Counted from the first letter of the stretch, positions 1 to 12,635 are shown. The stretch is DNA of 64,000 nucleotides from Utricularia gibba (GCA_002189035.1 CM007989.1:4340001-4404000), one strand, 5' to 3'. Notes: generated by a model not told the origin, from the letters alone. Program-made: numbers and translations.

Positions 1-794
1 AAAAAAACTAGTTTGAAAAAATGGTAATTAAACTAAAAAATAAGTTAACGGTAGATACTCAAATTCATTTACTTTTGGAGACTTTGTAAAACTGAATAAA
101 CAAACTAGATCTCTTAATATTTGATTGTGAAAAATTTAGTATGAATCAAATATAAAATATACATGTATATTTATCACAAAACACAAAATCAAAAATCTTA
201 AAGAAAGAATCAAGCCAGTAAACTAACTCTAATAGCCTTAGAAATAATTCATCATTGACCTAACATCTTTGAATTGATCCAAAGGAGACCCAACATCACC
301 ATAGCCAACCTCAGCCAGCACATACCTATTCCAAGTGTTTTAAAGTAAATCATCACGACTTTTAGAGCATTTTATATTAGTATGAATAATTTAAAAAAAA
401 AACAGAATGACTCATCTATCAACAATATTTTTAGAGCATGTTAGTAGTAGCGGCTGGAAATTCATCCATATCACTTGAAATTTCACTCGTCTGATCCATG
501 CTACACAATACTTAGATACTTCCATCTTCTTTGGTATTTCGGTGATCGATTGTGGCATCCAGCACGCAGGTTGTGAGGTAAAATAGGGATAATCCTGAAG
601 TCAAAGCGAAGCTCCACCTATACAAAACAGAAAAGAAAACAAAGTGGCACACACTCCTGAAGAATAGGGGAGAGAAAGTATCAGCCATGGAAGTCCCAAT
701 CCCCCCCCTACCTAAGGGGCGGGAGAGCATCCAACACAAGCACAGAGACTATGAAATGTGGTCAGCCCCCACCTAAGCGTAATGTACATGTCTC
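1..794. other. AT-rich flank downstream of COI1-like gene
   Basis: No gene is recognised here. The stretch next to 795 should hold the 3' UTR and polyadenylation region of the COI1-like gene, which reads leftwards. Short open frames on the minus strand (512-739) have no recognisable domain and no similarity that I know. Confidence 0.5.
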
Positions 795-3449
795 TCATGG
801 ACATCCGTAAGGCCTAACTGTTGCAGGGAAGTCTGCTCGTGGTCCAGCCAGTGAATAGTAAGCCAGGATGTGGGCGGGGTGCTCCACCTGGACTTCATTG
901 CCGTTGCCGTCGGAGATGCTGTCTCGCCTCGCAGGGATGAGCTCGATGTTCCAAAAGGGTCGAATCATGGGTGACAGATCTCGGCCGTCTCCTGATGCTA
1001 GGTATCCTTGCACCCACAAGTACCTCATGGAGGTGAGCTGCAGTGCGGCCATTGCTATTGCACGTTCACTGAAACAGCATCCTCTCATCTCTAGCTTCTG
1101 CAGCCTGGGGCACCCTCTGGAGAATTCCAGTAGCCCTTTATCTGATTCTCCCACGAACCCAAGAAGCATCCATTTAATGTTATTGCTATACTGACCGATG
1201 TAACTAAGGCCTAAATCTGTCAATCCCCCAGGTCGGAGATACAAGGCGAACCTCTCAAGTTTATGGCAGCCGGTTAGAAGTGCTCGGACACCCTTGTCAA
1301 GAGGCAAGTCTGTGATTCTTTCTTGTCTTTCAAGTAGAACTAACCGAAAATCATTGAGTTCCTTGGAGTGACTACCAATGCATGCCAAGGATTCGTTGGT
1401 GACGTCCGACACATATACGGCAAAGTATTCAAGTTTAAGGCATCCTTGTGCCACAGCCATCAATCCTCTCTGCGTTACTATGCCCTCTAAATCTTCAATA
1501 TCATCATTTTCATCAGCTCCACGCTCGATCCTCAGTCTTGTAATCCTCTTACAGAATGAAGCAACAATCTCCAACCCTCTATCTCCTATGACATTTCTAG
1601 CCTGTTACATGTGAAGAGGGAGAAAGGTTATGATAATATAAAGCAACAAAAGAAAGTCTGTTCATGACATGTAGAAGAGGGTCTTAGTGATGGATTCCAG
1701 TAATATTAGTGGCAATTCACTATACTAATCAGCAAACCAGGTCCTAGGAAACCTCGGACCTCAATGTGACTGCTACACAAACTCTACGCCAATGTACTTA
1801 GGAATGTGTCATTCATGTAACTCATAACGAGGCAGCCCAAAAACCAAAATACCTTCAAATTAACAGCTAGATGAAATCATCACACACCGGATGGATATCA
1901 ATAAATAAAACTGCATCTTGCGTCAATAGCATTCAAAATATTCTGCATCATCAAAACTGAATCATGATACAAATTTTACCTCAAGATTTTCAAGGTTAGG
2001 ACATCGCTGCAGTAGCCGGCAATGGCTATCAGTGTCGAGCATAGCAAACAGAAGATCTAATTTTTTAAGCCTCGTTGCCACAGGATACACAATGGGCATC
2101 TCTGCTTTCCCTAGATACGTAAGGCCCAACTTACACAGCTTCGGTGGAAACACAACAGCAGCATACCGTTCAAGCTGTTCATCAAGAACTTCTTCACCAT
2201 GGTAGATAATAGGCTCTCTAAAACATCCCCAGCAAATTCTTCTAACGAAGCAGCAGATCTGAAAAAACCAATTAGGTCTGAAAGATCATAGTCACTAATC
2301 TTCATTGAGACCAAGGATGGGCATCTCCTTGCTATGAGCTCCAAGTCACCAGGTCTGACTCTCGAGATCTCAGTTGCATAGAAATTCAAATTTTCTAAAC
2401 ATGTGTTGTTGTCCGCAAGTTCATGCAGCCATTCACCATCATTTTCATCGAACGTGCTCTCTTCCATGAAGAAACTTTTCAAGTTCCTGGCAGACCAGGA
2501 TGATTAAATTCCCGCACGGAAAAAGAAAGCGATTCTTTCAAACATTGCATGCCAATCAGCCTTAGAGAGAGTATGTAAAAGAAAAACAAGCTTTTGTGGC
2601 ACACGGTTTTGCCTATATGGATCCCATGAATTATTATAGCCCAAGTTTTTACTTTTTCTAAGGCCTTTTGAAATATGCCGCTTTGGCATCATTTTCTGGG
2701 AAAAAAGGGCATCTTCCTATGGCTTTCACTTCACTAAACGCTACTATGGCCTTCTGCTAGGCTGCAGAATGGTTCCACACGAAAAAAAAAAGAAAAAAAA
2801 CCCAATAACGATGTGCATAAAAATAGCAAAGAAACAAGAAGTTTGACAAAAAAGGGCATAACCAAATAAAAGCTCAAGATGAAAGAGATGAATTGGTTAA
2901 GTGTTTCTACCTGCATAAGCGCGCTACATGAAGAAGCCCGTCGGTGCTGAACCCCGAGCATTTATCCAGCTTCAGCACTTCAAGAATTTTGCCATTGGAA
3001 GAGGCTAATAAGCGGAGATCCGAATCCTTCACAATCATCCTCCTAAAGTGGAGCACCTTCAGTCTCTCAAAAGATCGAGCAATCTCCTCCAGCCAGGGCG
3101 TAACAAACCCTCCCCAATCCTCTGGTATCAAATTGAACATCGCCGACCGCGGCTTTCCCTTTAGTTTCAACGATTCGAGTTGGGGGAACCGCCGCGACAA
3201 CAGCTGAGGAGTCGCGGAGTAGCACAGCGCCACCGTTATCCCCTTCCGCGTGATCCTATCGATCTCGTACCAGGCCTTGCAGACCAGCGACACCGCGTGT
3301 CTATCACGCGCCTCCGTGACGTACGGGATCACGCACTCCCACACGGTATCGTACGCCCCTCCACTGCTCCCGCTGACCGGACTTTGATCGCCTTCGTGGC
3401 CGCCATGCCCGTTGGATCTCGCTCTCCTGTTTTCTCCTCCCCTATCCAT
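795..3449 (-). CDS. COI1: COI1-like jasmonate receptor F-box/LRR protein, with a one-base frameshift in exon 2
   Basis: F-box subunit of an SCF E3 ligase that binds jasmonoyl-isoleucine with JAZ repressors in the nucleus. Three exons with GT-AG introns: 3449-2911, 2486-1980, 1601-795, the usual COI1 structure. Exon 1 holds a divergent F-box (WECVIPYV...LVCKAWYEIDRITRKG) and the phosphate/ligand pocket region KGKPRSAMFNLIPEDWGG. Exons 2-3 are leucine-rich repeats with COI1 landmarks RNVIGDRGLE, DFRLVLL, ERFALYLRPGGLTDLGLSYIGQY and LEMRGCCFSE. The C-terminus HPAHILAYYSLAG is typical. I chose the ATG at 3449 because the frame from 3485 adds only 12 unconserved residues. Exon 2 is 507 nt where 508 are needed: the frame breaks at the CCCC run 2227-2230, so the first part runs into a wrong frame and the conserved VVFPPKLCKLGL block is read one frame over. 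Restored length would be about 617 residues (Arabidopsis 592). Family assignment is certain; functionality is not. Confidence 0.95.
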
Positions 3450-5560
3450 CGTCAACTGTGGATCACAGAAGCGCAAAAGACGCACAACAGCAAGACCTCC
3501 GGCAGCACATGAACCCCGATCGAGATCTGTGAGCAGGAATCGAGGGTGCGAAGATAGAGTGGGGGCGGCGAAGTGACAGCGACGGGCTCAGTTGCGTTGA
3601 AGTTCTAACACCCAAAGCGCTCCCCAAATTCATCTTATGCAACAAATCAGCCGTCTTATAAAATTTCCAATTTCCATCCAAAAATATCATAAAAAAGAAA
3701 ATGGACAAATTAATTCCATGCCTCTTCAAATATCCAAAAGGTTAGATGACATAAGCATGCATCTCGTGTTATGTGCATCTCAAAATCACACCATATGGTT
3801 TCTTAAAGCCAAAATTCCAGTACTCATGCATTGGATCCGATAAAAAAAAAATATAAAGATGCATTTGGTTATCGAATTTAAATATATTGAATTAATTAAT
3901 TATAAATAAAAAATAAAAATATTTTATAAATTTATTTATATAGAAAATAGTTATGTTCCTATCATTTAAAATTTAAGGACATTAAATCTCAAGCTTAGTT
4001 TTTCATAAATATTATATTATTTAGTAAATACGAAATTTTAGTATATATATATTAATATTTTTCATTTAATACAATCTATCAAAGACATTCTAAAAGAATG
4101 TATTAATTTACTAGGTTAGGGTATAAGGATTTAATTTATATTTATTTACATAGAAAATAACATTTTTTTTTCAAATTTTAGATGTATTTAAAATCTACGA
4201 AATAAATATCATATAATTTATAATTCTAATTATCTCCATCAACAAAAATGTATTAAAGTTAAATATGCTTAGGTGACATAATATTTACGAGTCGAGATGA
4301 CACGTAATGTTACGCTTATGCTTAAAGTACAGTTGTGGTGTAAATTAGAAGTAAATTGGAACATCATAACCAAACATCATTTTCTGGACTTCCAAGGAAA
4401 AAGAGCATCCTTTTCCAAATGGTTTTAGATGCTTATGTATTATCATTTGTAAAGCTAGTGCGTCAAAAACTTTTAAAACCGTCGTTTACTGTTTCATTAT
4501 TATTATTATTATTATTATTAGATATTAAAAATGCTGAGATATTATCATTTTTTTAAAAAACGATACAATCAATGTCAATAGATGTGGTCAAAAACAAAAG
4601 GCCCGTCCACGTCAATATCACTATTTAAAAAAATAATCGAGCATTTAGTTTCCCTGACTGTTTTTAAATATTATTTAAAAATTTTATAAAACCGGAGTAC
4701 TCTATAGCTATGACACTTGATGGCTCTTGCTCCGTACAAAACTCAACATCTCTAGAAGAGACGAGTTTCAATTAATCAATACAATTAGAATAATTAATCT
4801 CATGATTAGCTTGGAGCGCGTTGGGGGGATTAAAACTTCCAATGACTATTAACATTCGTTTAAAAGTATGTTTTAATTTGCTCCAATGAGTTTTGTATTA
4901 TTATTATTTATGAAAGAATTATTTATTACATGATTGATACAAGATTTATAATTAGATTTGTATACAGTGTTATTAAAATGTTCATAATTGATAATTGGAG
5001 GAAAGATTTATTTGGAACACAAAGATTTCATCATAATGAGATTAAGTAAAAGTGTTTGATTATAAGCATGTATCTAACTCTAATATCAAATGCAACAATT
5101 TATTTTTTTGAACAATATTATCTGTTTTTAATAAAATATCTTTTGTTAGAAGCAGTGTATTCATCATCTTTCCTTCGAATACCATTTAGTTAAGCAAATA
5201 CTCAAAATTAGGACAGCAGTGTGTGGTTAGATGGATTGAGTGCCAACTTGAGTACTGATCGAGAAGAAGATTCAAATTGAATGCGCTTTCTGAAGGCAAT
5301 GAATGGGAGGTTGAAGAGCCATGAAGCATGGATCCAGCACCGACCCTCATTGTGCTTCAGTCCCCCTCAGACGGGGATGGACAGGTGAATTCCTAATCTG
5401 GTTTAAAGCCCAAGCCGTCCGTCTTCATTAGTTCGTTGAGCTACTGATGTATGTTAACATCCACGTCCCTTGTAGGCATCGCTAGCGGCAAAGGCGGAAT
5501 CCATTCCTTTCTCGTGCTTTGAACACTCTCTCATCATACGGCTTGCTCTTCAAGCAGTGG
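3450..5560. other. COI1 5' region and AT-rich spacer
   Basis: 3450 to about 3640 is GC-richer and should contain the 5' UTR and proximal promoter of the COI1-like gene. From 3840 on the DNA is AT-rich with no convincing coding potential. At 5220-5560 there is a more balanced-composition stretch that I cannot assign. Confidence 0.5.
4496..4520. repeat. (ATT)n microsatellite
   Basis: About eight uninterrupted ATT units, lying in a non-coding spacer. Confidence 0.95.
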
Positions 5561-5579
5561 AAGCCATTCCAAGAGTGAA

Positions 5580-5876
5580 TAAGAGTAGTGGAGAGAAAAC
5601 AATGGTTTCTTATTAATCATAATGCATGTTTATATATTTGATATTTCTAATTATAACTATAGAAAAATCCTATATTATGTTAATGTAACATATATACTAT
5701 CTATCATACATATTATCTACAATTATGAACATGTACTAACCACAAATATGGTAAAAACCATATTTATGATGATATGTATATTTAGTCTAACATATTTATA
5801 ATTATGATATTACATATTTTTAACTTAATATATTTATAATAATACATATCTCTAACTTAACACCCCCCCCCCTCCA
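5580..5876 (-). repeat. Ty1/copia 3' LTR fragment with polypurine tract
   Basis: On the minus strand a purine run (GCTGGAGG followed by a G-run, 5863-5876) is directly followed by TGTTA, the usual copia PPT/LTR boundary (LTR begins at 5862 reading left). The LTR body is AT-rich to roughly 5580; I could not fix its outer end or a target duplication. It lies immediately downstream of the copia RNase H fragment at 5889-6120, in the order expected for a minus-strand element. Confidence 0.7.
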
Positions 5877-5888
5877 GCATGTACAATC

Positions 5889-6180
5889 TTATAGAAAAGT
5901 AAATAGTTCCATCAATTGCAAGTGCCATAACAAGATCTGAAAACGATTAGTCAGTAATGACTTAGTGAAGATGTTTGCCAATTGGATGTTGGATGAAATA
6001 TGTCGAGGAACAAGAAAATCTATTTCATAACTTTCTCGAACCACATGGTAATCTATGTCCAAATATTTCATTTGCTCATGGAATACTAAATTTTGTGTGA
6101 TGTATGATGTTTCATCATAAAGAAACGAACTATTTAAGTTCCTATACTCTGCTACAATAAAGGATCTCGAGATTGTAGGT
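5889..6180 (-). pseudogene. Ty1/copia RNase H C-terminal fragment
   Basis: The minus-strand translation contains the copia signature 'LVFHEQMKYLDIDYHVVRE' followed by 'VPRHISSNIQLANIFTKSL', matching the family pattern HxxxKHIDxDxHxxRE ... Q.AD.FTK at the end of pol. Upstream (6120-6200) the frame is broken by stops and shifts. Only this end and the adjoining LTR are recognisable. Confidence 0.85.
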
Positions 6181-6199
6181 TACTTCTTAATCTTTCAAG

Positions 6200-8000
6200 G
6201 TATTAATTGACTTATAAAGAAAATAAAATATCCTATGAGCTTATCTTCCTCATACCACCTTGTAGAAACCAATCTACTATTGACCATCCTATAAAAAGAG
6301 AAAAGATAGATTAATTAACAAAGTCAAAAGACTGGCTTTTTCAACAGAAACCAATAACATAACAAGACACAGTTAAACTTATCTAAACAAGGCTAAGCAT
6401 TGAATCAAATTTATTTCAGCAAGTTTCATTCAAAAAATTAATCAAAACCAACAAAGACCTTCAAAAAGGAATTCAACCCACAATAAGACATAATCAAATT
6501 TATCTCAACATTAATAGCTCCTGATTACCCAAAACCTAAATCAAAGAAATTTATGTAAATTGATGATACTCTTTCAAAAGCAAAAACAAGAATATTGAGT
6601 CTTGCAGAATAGGTTTGAAGACTATGGGTTTGTACTTACAGGATAGATTTAAAAGAGCTAACCTTGTAGGATGGGTTTGAAGAGCAATTACCCAAGACTC
6701 ATGAATAAGGTGCAATTTACATAGGCTTATAATGAAGAACTGAAGCATTGGTGCCGGTGGAATTGAGAAAGAAAAAAGTCAATGCCATTTTTTAGTACCT
6801 ACCTTAATGGATTTCCACAATGGAAGTGGAAATTCTATTCATGAAAATTTGGAAACAAGACTACAATCACACAATGTTTTCCATAAATCTAATAAAAGAA
6901 ATGGAAGTATCACATAGGCTTCCATAGAAACCATTGAAGATGCTCTTAGATCTTTGATAGGAATAAAAGGAAACATAACCCTAGGGAAGAGAAGTGAAAA
7001 TACATCTATTCCCTCAACTTCGTTTCAAGAAGGAAAACATTGTTGCCACCCAAAAGTACTAGAGATTATGAATGACAAAGTGTTCAACATGGTTGGGGAA
7101 ATAAAGGAATTAAAATGAGGAATGACCGATGCTTTCTTGAACAAGTAAATTGTTGCTGTACTTACTTAGTTTATTTTTATTTAATTATTTGTTTGTTATA
7201 TTTATTAATTGAACAAGGAATTAAAATTAGTTTTTAGTAGGAATTAGATGCATGTTGTTATTTGTTTTTAGATAATTTTGAAAAATCTGCTTTGAAACAT
7301 CAAATGATTGAGCAATACGATTGTGAGATGACCTAGATGCATGAACTTTCCATGTCTTTTTAAACCTTGTGCGTATGTTATTACCGTTATTTCCATATGA
7401 GTGCATGCATGATTTGATGAACCTAGGGAGTGCATTCTGGATTGTTTTTGTATGAGTTGGTAGATTTCATAGCTACCATGGATACTGATTACCAACTAAA
7501 AAAAAGAGGAGAAAGGAAGTATGAATAAGGGCTTAGAAAAGTATTATCATGTAAAGAGCAATGAGAACATATGTGGACTAAATTAGAAGTGAATAAGTTA
7601 GCAGAGATAGATCAATTTAGAAGAGTAGAAGAAGGTCTGGTGGTATAAGGTGTGAGTATTTGACCGACATTCTTCCAAAGAAAAGGCCATGACAATGCAC
7701 CTAGACTAATATCGAACTAGCTACTTCATTACTTCTTGTACAAAAAAAAGAAGAAATACTTGAAAATCGGTTGACAATCATGATCCTAAATGGCTTTGAA
7801 CTAACCCACTCAATGAAGTAATTTTTGAAGGCACTATCCAAGGGAAATCTCATCATACATATATGAGTGATTACATGACATGTATACAAGCACTTGCATA
7901 GTTCATGCATATGAAGATCATTGATCATTGTTAGCTAACATCATATGTTATTTGGAAGTAGGTTCATGCTAGTCTACGATTTGGGGACAAATTTAACTTT
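6200..8000. other. Unassigned spacer, possibly old retroelement DNA
   Basis: No gene or domain is recognised. The right end (about 7979-8014) has a TTGGGGACAAAT-type purine-rich stretch just before an LTR-like start at 8015, so part of this interval may be the 3' internal region of an old plus-strand gypsy element. I see no translated domain to confirm that. Confidence 0.35.
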
Positions 8001-8154
8001 ATTGTAGCATAATGTGATAATACAAAATTTTTTATGTTTTAAGGATATAAAAATCACTAATTTATATTGTGATTTGAGTGTTTATTGTATTACTTTTAAG
8101 TATTTTGCTATAGTTTAGGGATAGTTGTGATTTTATGTGTATGTGGACTAAATC
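8001..8154 (+). repeat. Inverted LTR-end fragment of the local gypsy family
   Basis: ATTGTAGCATAATG followed by TGATAATACA at 8001-8024 is the reverse complement of the junction at 31446-31467 (TGTTATCA then CATTATGCTACAAT). The LTR-like portion from 8015 to 8154 resembles the U3 start of the LTR family described below, but in the opposite orientation, and is cut off by the insertion of the element at 8160. Confidence 0.5.
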
Positions 8155-8159
8155 ATGAT
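8155..8159. repeat. Target-site duplication ATGAT (left)
   Basis: Five bases ATGAT directly before the LTR start at 8160; an identical ATGAT follows the other end of the element at 15103-15107. Confidence 0.85.
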
Positions 8160-9190
8160 TGGTAAACGGAAAATTATGCACACATATGCAAATTTCATGT
8201 ATCAAATAAATTTATAAACCTAATATACACTCAATAATGAACAATTATGAACATAGTGATTCAGGTCAAACACAAAGAGCTGGTGCTTGTTATGTGAGAG
8301 TCACTGCATTCAATGAATGTTACAATTGAAATATTTAGTTTAAGTTAAAGCTAATGTAAGTCTTCGATAAAAAACAGTAAAGAAACAAGCGAGCAAATCA
8401 CGTTCATGTCTAAATGAAAATAATATGATACCTTGAGATTTTTATGGGCAACATGCTCATCATTGTAATCATTCCTTCCTAACCTATAATCATGCATCTA
8501 ATCAACAAAAGTTTAAGTTTACCTAAACCTTTTTTTCTCCTAATCTTTGGTGTAACTTTAATTAAGGTTGTATAAGATGAGTTTCACTATCTTCCTCTCC
8601 CACATCTATCCTAATTTGTTAATGAAATAATGTGATTATATGGCTAGCATGGATTAAATATCAATGAGCATATTTGTCGTCTTTGATCACAAGGCACCCC
8701 TTAGAACTTAGCTACTCATGTAGAGGGAAAATAAAACACATTCATAATATAGTACAAGCATCATCCTCATTTTACAACTTGAAATCAAGAAAGAAACATA
8801 AACAATAACTAGAATTGTAAATAGTTTGTGTGAAATGCTAAAAATACTCTAAACTAGGAGTAATGCTTCTGTTAAATGAAAGAAAGCTTCAAAGGTAAGC
8901 TTTGTTCTTCATTCCTTCTTCCCCGCCTTCTTCTACAATTTTCTTCTTGTTCTCCCTACCATAAGTGTTATGTATTGTTCTTCAAAATAGTAGAGATATT
9001 TTTCTCTTACTTCATTATATCCAAAATTCATATTTTTCTATTTTTTTAGATTTTGGTATACTTCAATTCAGTTTTTTTTTTCCATCTTCTACCACCTTCA
9101 TTGTTTTCTTGGCCTTAGATTTCAAATGGGTAATAGGACCTAATTTCACACAAAAGAAGATAGTCTCGAACAAAATAAGAAGTAGCAGAG
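8160..9190 (-). repeat. 3' LTR of the chromovirus, U3 end missing
   Basis: 8160 to about 9108 aligns by eye with 12711-13640 of the nested solo LTR (shared blocks such as CAAATAAATTTATAA, CATAGTGATT, CTAATCTTTGG, TTTCACTA, GGAGTAAT). 9110-9184 instead matches 14816-14884 of the 5' LTR. The last ~200 bp present in the solo copy (ending TGTTATCA) and an obvious PPT are missing before the chromodomain region. Confidence 0.75.
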
Positions 9191-9320
9191 ATAAACACTC
9201 TAGTGGAACAGAAACAAAGGGAAAACAAGGAAGTTAAGCCTCCAGGCGTCGCTCCTCCTCCAGCCACCATGCTCATGTCCAAGTTTTGTCCTGTTCTGAT
9301 TGGCGGTAGGGCATGTACTC

Positions 9321-9785
9321 TTAGGTTCCAGAAGTTGGGTTGAGCTTATTCTTTTTGTTATAGGCGATGGGCTCCATCCAAGGTGTGAGGTCCACATCAA
9401 CTCCTTGATGCTTGAAGTGTAGAGCAGCAGCTTCTACAAAAGAGGGGAATCTGTTGCGGAAAATAGAGAAACGTTCCCAGGTTGCCTCCTGGATGGGATA
9501 TCCATGCCATTGCACCAACAGTGTGACCTGTGATCCTTGTCGACATGCATCGAGGATGGCTTCAGGGCAATACACATCAAGCGGGTCTGTTGCTGTTGGA
9601 TCTTCGGAGGGTGTACCTGAGAATCTTTTGAGTAGGGATACGTGGAAGATAGGGTGGATGTGGTTGGATGAGGGCAGCTTGAGACGATAAGTAGCAGCAC
9701 CAATACATTTCTCCACTTGGAAAGGGCCATAATAGCGAGACCTCAATTTTGAGGGAGCTTGTTCTCTGGCAGAGATTTGGTGCAA
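9321..9785 (-). pseudogene. Chromovirus integrase C-terminus with chromodomain
   Basis: About 154 codons. The N-terminal part is the integrase C-terminal module (KLRSRYYGPFQVEKCIGAATYRL, HPIFHVSLLKRF), followed by a chromodomain with PEAILDACR, LVQWHGYP, EATWE and FPSF, which targets chromatin in chromoviruses. The reading frame is open to a stop at 9321. It is the 3'-most coding part of the element. Confidence 0.9.
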
Positions 9786-10660
9786 GTGGTGAAGTCGCAG
9801 CTAGACCCAGTCCCCTGGTATAGAGGTGACTTCACAGTGGTGGCGATCATGATAAGATTTCATACGCTCCTAAGCTGCTCGAATGTGGTTCCTTAAAGTA
9901 ACTAACATATCAGTTCTCTTGCACAACAGCACATCCAAATCAGTAGCAATTGCTTCCTGTGGGTGATATTGGTGGAGGGATGGAGGGGGCCTACCATAAA
10001 CAACTTCAAAAGGTGACATACGGATGGAGGAATGATAGCTAGAGTTATAAGCATATTCAGCCCAAGATAGCCAGGATGACTAGTTGTGCGGGTGGTAGCC
10101 AGAGAAGCCTTGGAGATACAATTCCAGAATACGGTTGGTAACTTCCGTTTGGCCGTCCATCTATGAGTGATAAGTAGGGCTAAAGAGGAGTCGATGCCAT
10201 TGAGCCTAAAAAGTTCCTACCAAAATTGGCTAGTAAATACCAGATCCCGGTCACTCACAATGTCTTGTGGGAGGCCATGTAGCTTGAAAATATTATCAAA
10301 GAAAATCTTGGCAACTTTCTTAGTAGTGAATGCTCATTTCAGAGAGATAAAATGAGTGTACTTCGATAGCCTGTCAATTACCATCATGATCACTGAAAAG
10401 CCTTGAGATTCAGGTAGTGCAACGATGAAATCTAGAGACAAATTGAACCAAATGGCCGATGGAATCGGTAAGGGTAATAAGAGTCCAGCAGGTTGCAGGG
10501 TCTCTACCTTGTTTTGTTGACAATTTCTACACACTTTCACAGCTTCAATAACTGACCTCTTCATTCCACTCCAATAATAGTCTTGCTTAAGCCTTTGTAG
10601 TGTTTTACCGATGCCCTCATGAAATAGATTGTGAGTTTGTGTCATCATTATATGGATCAA
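9786..10660 (-). pseudogene. Chromovirus integrase zinc-binding and core region
   Basis: 10334-10660 is open and has the HHCC-type region (HNLFHEGIGKTLQRLKQDYY..., CRNCQQNK) and the first catalytic Asp context (LSLDFIVALP). Further left, around 10200-10290, the translation [13 protein letters not shown] is the second core motif, but 9786-10333 is interrupted by stops and shifts, so the integrase is inactive as written. Confidence 0.85.
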
Positions 10661-10684
10661 CTTAGAGTGGGGAGGTAGGGTGAC

Positions 10685-11023
10685 TCAGTGCTTGAAATAC
10701 AATATCCCGTTAGCGAACTCCCAATGAGGGCGATCTCGAAAAAGAGCCAAGAACTCAGGATGTTTCTGTTGTTCTTCCTGTGCAACACGTAGGGTATTAG
10801 GAAGAACAAGTGAGAGGGCAGCAATGGAAAGTTCGGGAGCTTCATCTTTTCGGGACAGCACATCAACGACGCGGTTAGTTCTCCCAGTCTTGTACTCCAT
10901 CGTGAATGAATATCCCAAGAGCTTAGCAACCCAATGTTGTTGCGGCAAAGTGTGTAGCTGTTGGTCAAGGAGGTACTTCAGCGAGCAATGGCCGGTTCTC
11001 ACAATAAACGTTGTACCTAGCAA
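10685..11023 (-). pseudogene. Chromovirus RNase H fragment
   Basis: Translation TFIVRTGHCSLKYLLDQQLHTLPQQHWVAKLLGYSFTMEYKTGRTNRVVDVLSRK is the C-terminal half of gypsy RNase H and the start of the connection to integrase. The motif normally RTDH reads RTGH, a change at a catalytic-type acidic residue. It is separated from the RT frame by a short gap near 11030. Confidence 0.85.
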
Positions 11024-11032
11024 GAAGGAACG

Positions 11033-11920
11033 TCAATGATGTACGGACTTAGCTAAGGTGATAAGTTCTTTCTCATAAGCCGGTAGTCTTTTCTGGGATT
11101 CGGATAATGATCGGCTGAAGTAGGAGATGGAGTGTTTGGCCTGCATCAATACAGCACTGATCCCCACATTCGCATCACATTCAATAACAACGAGATGGTT
11201 GAAGTCAGACAATGCCAACATCAAAGTAGATAACAAGAGTTTCTTCAACTTTGAGAAAGCTTGAGTAGCCTTTGGAGTCCACATAAAATTATTTCGGCGT
11301 AACAGCATGGTAAGCGGTGAAGTCACAGATCCATAATCTTTAATGAAGTGGCGATAGTAGTTGGCCAAATCCAAAAAAGATTTGAGTTTAGATGAGTCCA
11401 AGGGAAGAGGCCAAGTGTTGACAACCTCTAACTTGGAAGGGTCAGTCTCTACTCCCTTGGCAGATGCAATGCGATCCAAGTACTTAACCTCGGGTTTCAA
11501 GAAAGCGCATTTGGATCCCTTCAAATGTAATTTGCTCTTTTGCAACTGCTGAAAGGCTTTGCTCAAGTGAGCTACATGCTCTGAGAGGGACGGGCTGTAG
11601 ACAAGAATATCATTGAAATAAACTAGAACAAATTTCCTCATCATATCATGAAATACCTCATTCATTAACTGTTGGAAGGTTGAAGGTGCATTGATCAGAC
11701 TGTACAGCATCACTAAGTACTCAAAGTGGCCGGCATGAGTACATATTACTGTTTTCTCAATCGAATTAGCAGCCATGCGGACTTGATTGAACCCTATGCG
11801 AAGATCGAGCTTGAAGAAATATTTAGTTCCCCCAAGTTCCTTCAAGAGTTCTTCAATAATAGGTATGGGAAACTTGACAGGTACAGTGATCTTATTTAAA
11901 TAACGATAATCTCCACACAA
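11033..11920 (-). pseudogene. Chromovirus reverse transcriptase
   Basis: About 295 codons. RT motifs run in order: MCGDYRYLNKITVPVKFPIPIIEELL, FFKLDLRIGFNQVRMA, HFEYLVMLYSLINAPSTFQQLMN, YFNDILVYS, then the thumb and RNase H N-terminus (SYFSRSLSESQKRLPAYEKELI). The active-site box normally (Y/F)xDD reads YFND, so the first catalytic Asp is Asn, and the FGL(T/C)NAP motif is YSLINAP. Catalytically dead as written. Confidence 0.92.
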
Positions 11921-12635
11921 CCTTAAGGTACCTCTGCCTTAGCCACAGGGTGATGGGTGATGCAAAAGGAGAGGATGAGGGCTTGATAATGCCCTGTGTT
12001 AGCATCTCTTGGCACTGTTTCTTGATCTCTAACTTCATGTGATAGGCAGTCCGATAGGACTGTAGAGCCACAGGGGAGGATCCGGGTTCAAGTACGATAC
12101 GGCGATCACAAGCACGAGGGGGTGGTAATGTCTTCGGTTCTTGAAAAATATCGTCATATTTCTGCATCGGCTCGGAGACTAGAGTAAGAGAGAAGCATGA
12201 CGGTTTGATAGGAGAGTGTTGTAGTCCGACCAGATTATATCTTGCTCCATTGCGTTCAAACACCATCTGCTTTGATCGAAAATTCAAAATCACATCACCT
12301 AGTTTCATCAGCCATTTTACGCTAAGGATGACATCATAGTGCAATTTATCAATAATAGTGAGATCGAAACACTCCTGGAATTCACCTAGTTGCACCATAA
12401 CACCATTCGCACTTTCAAAGACAATGACCTTGGCTCCATCAATTGCTAGCTGAAAAGAGCGCCTGGTGTGCGGTAGAATATTAAGTCCAAGGGCTGCCAC
12501 CGTCTCTCGTTTGATGAAATCATGGGTGCTGCCTATATCCACCAAGACATATATGATATGACCAGTGATCTTTCCCTCAAGGACCAACTGTTTGGGTTCC
12601 TCAGAACCCTCCTGGGGGCCGATTACGACATTCAC
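11892..12635 (-). pseudogene. Chromovirus aspartic protease and RT N-terminal region
   Basis: Translation contains the retropepsin motif VLVDIGSTHDFI (D-x-G-S/T) and, downstream, the ALGL and VILSVKWLMKLG blocks seen in plant gypsy proteases, then the start of RT (HMKLEIKKQCQEMLTQGIIKPSSSPFASP). The frame shifts by one near 11900 into the RT segment. Confidence 0.9.

Noticed and set aside
868-1194. Plus-strand open frame of 108 codons
   Set aside because: Antisense to COI1 exon 3, which carries a clear family match; a shadow.
3180-3512. Plus-strand open frame of 110 codons
   Set aside because: Antisense to COI1 exon 1, GC-rich DNA that opens several frames.
8160-9190. An inverted-repeat transposon with 12711-13858
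   Set aside because: The two copies are in the same orientation and have LTR-type ends and 5-bp duplications, so they are LTRs, not a foldback element.
9412-9690. Plus-strand open frame opposite the chromodomain
   Set aside because: Shadow of the minus-strand integrase/chromodomain frame.
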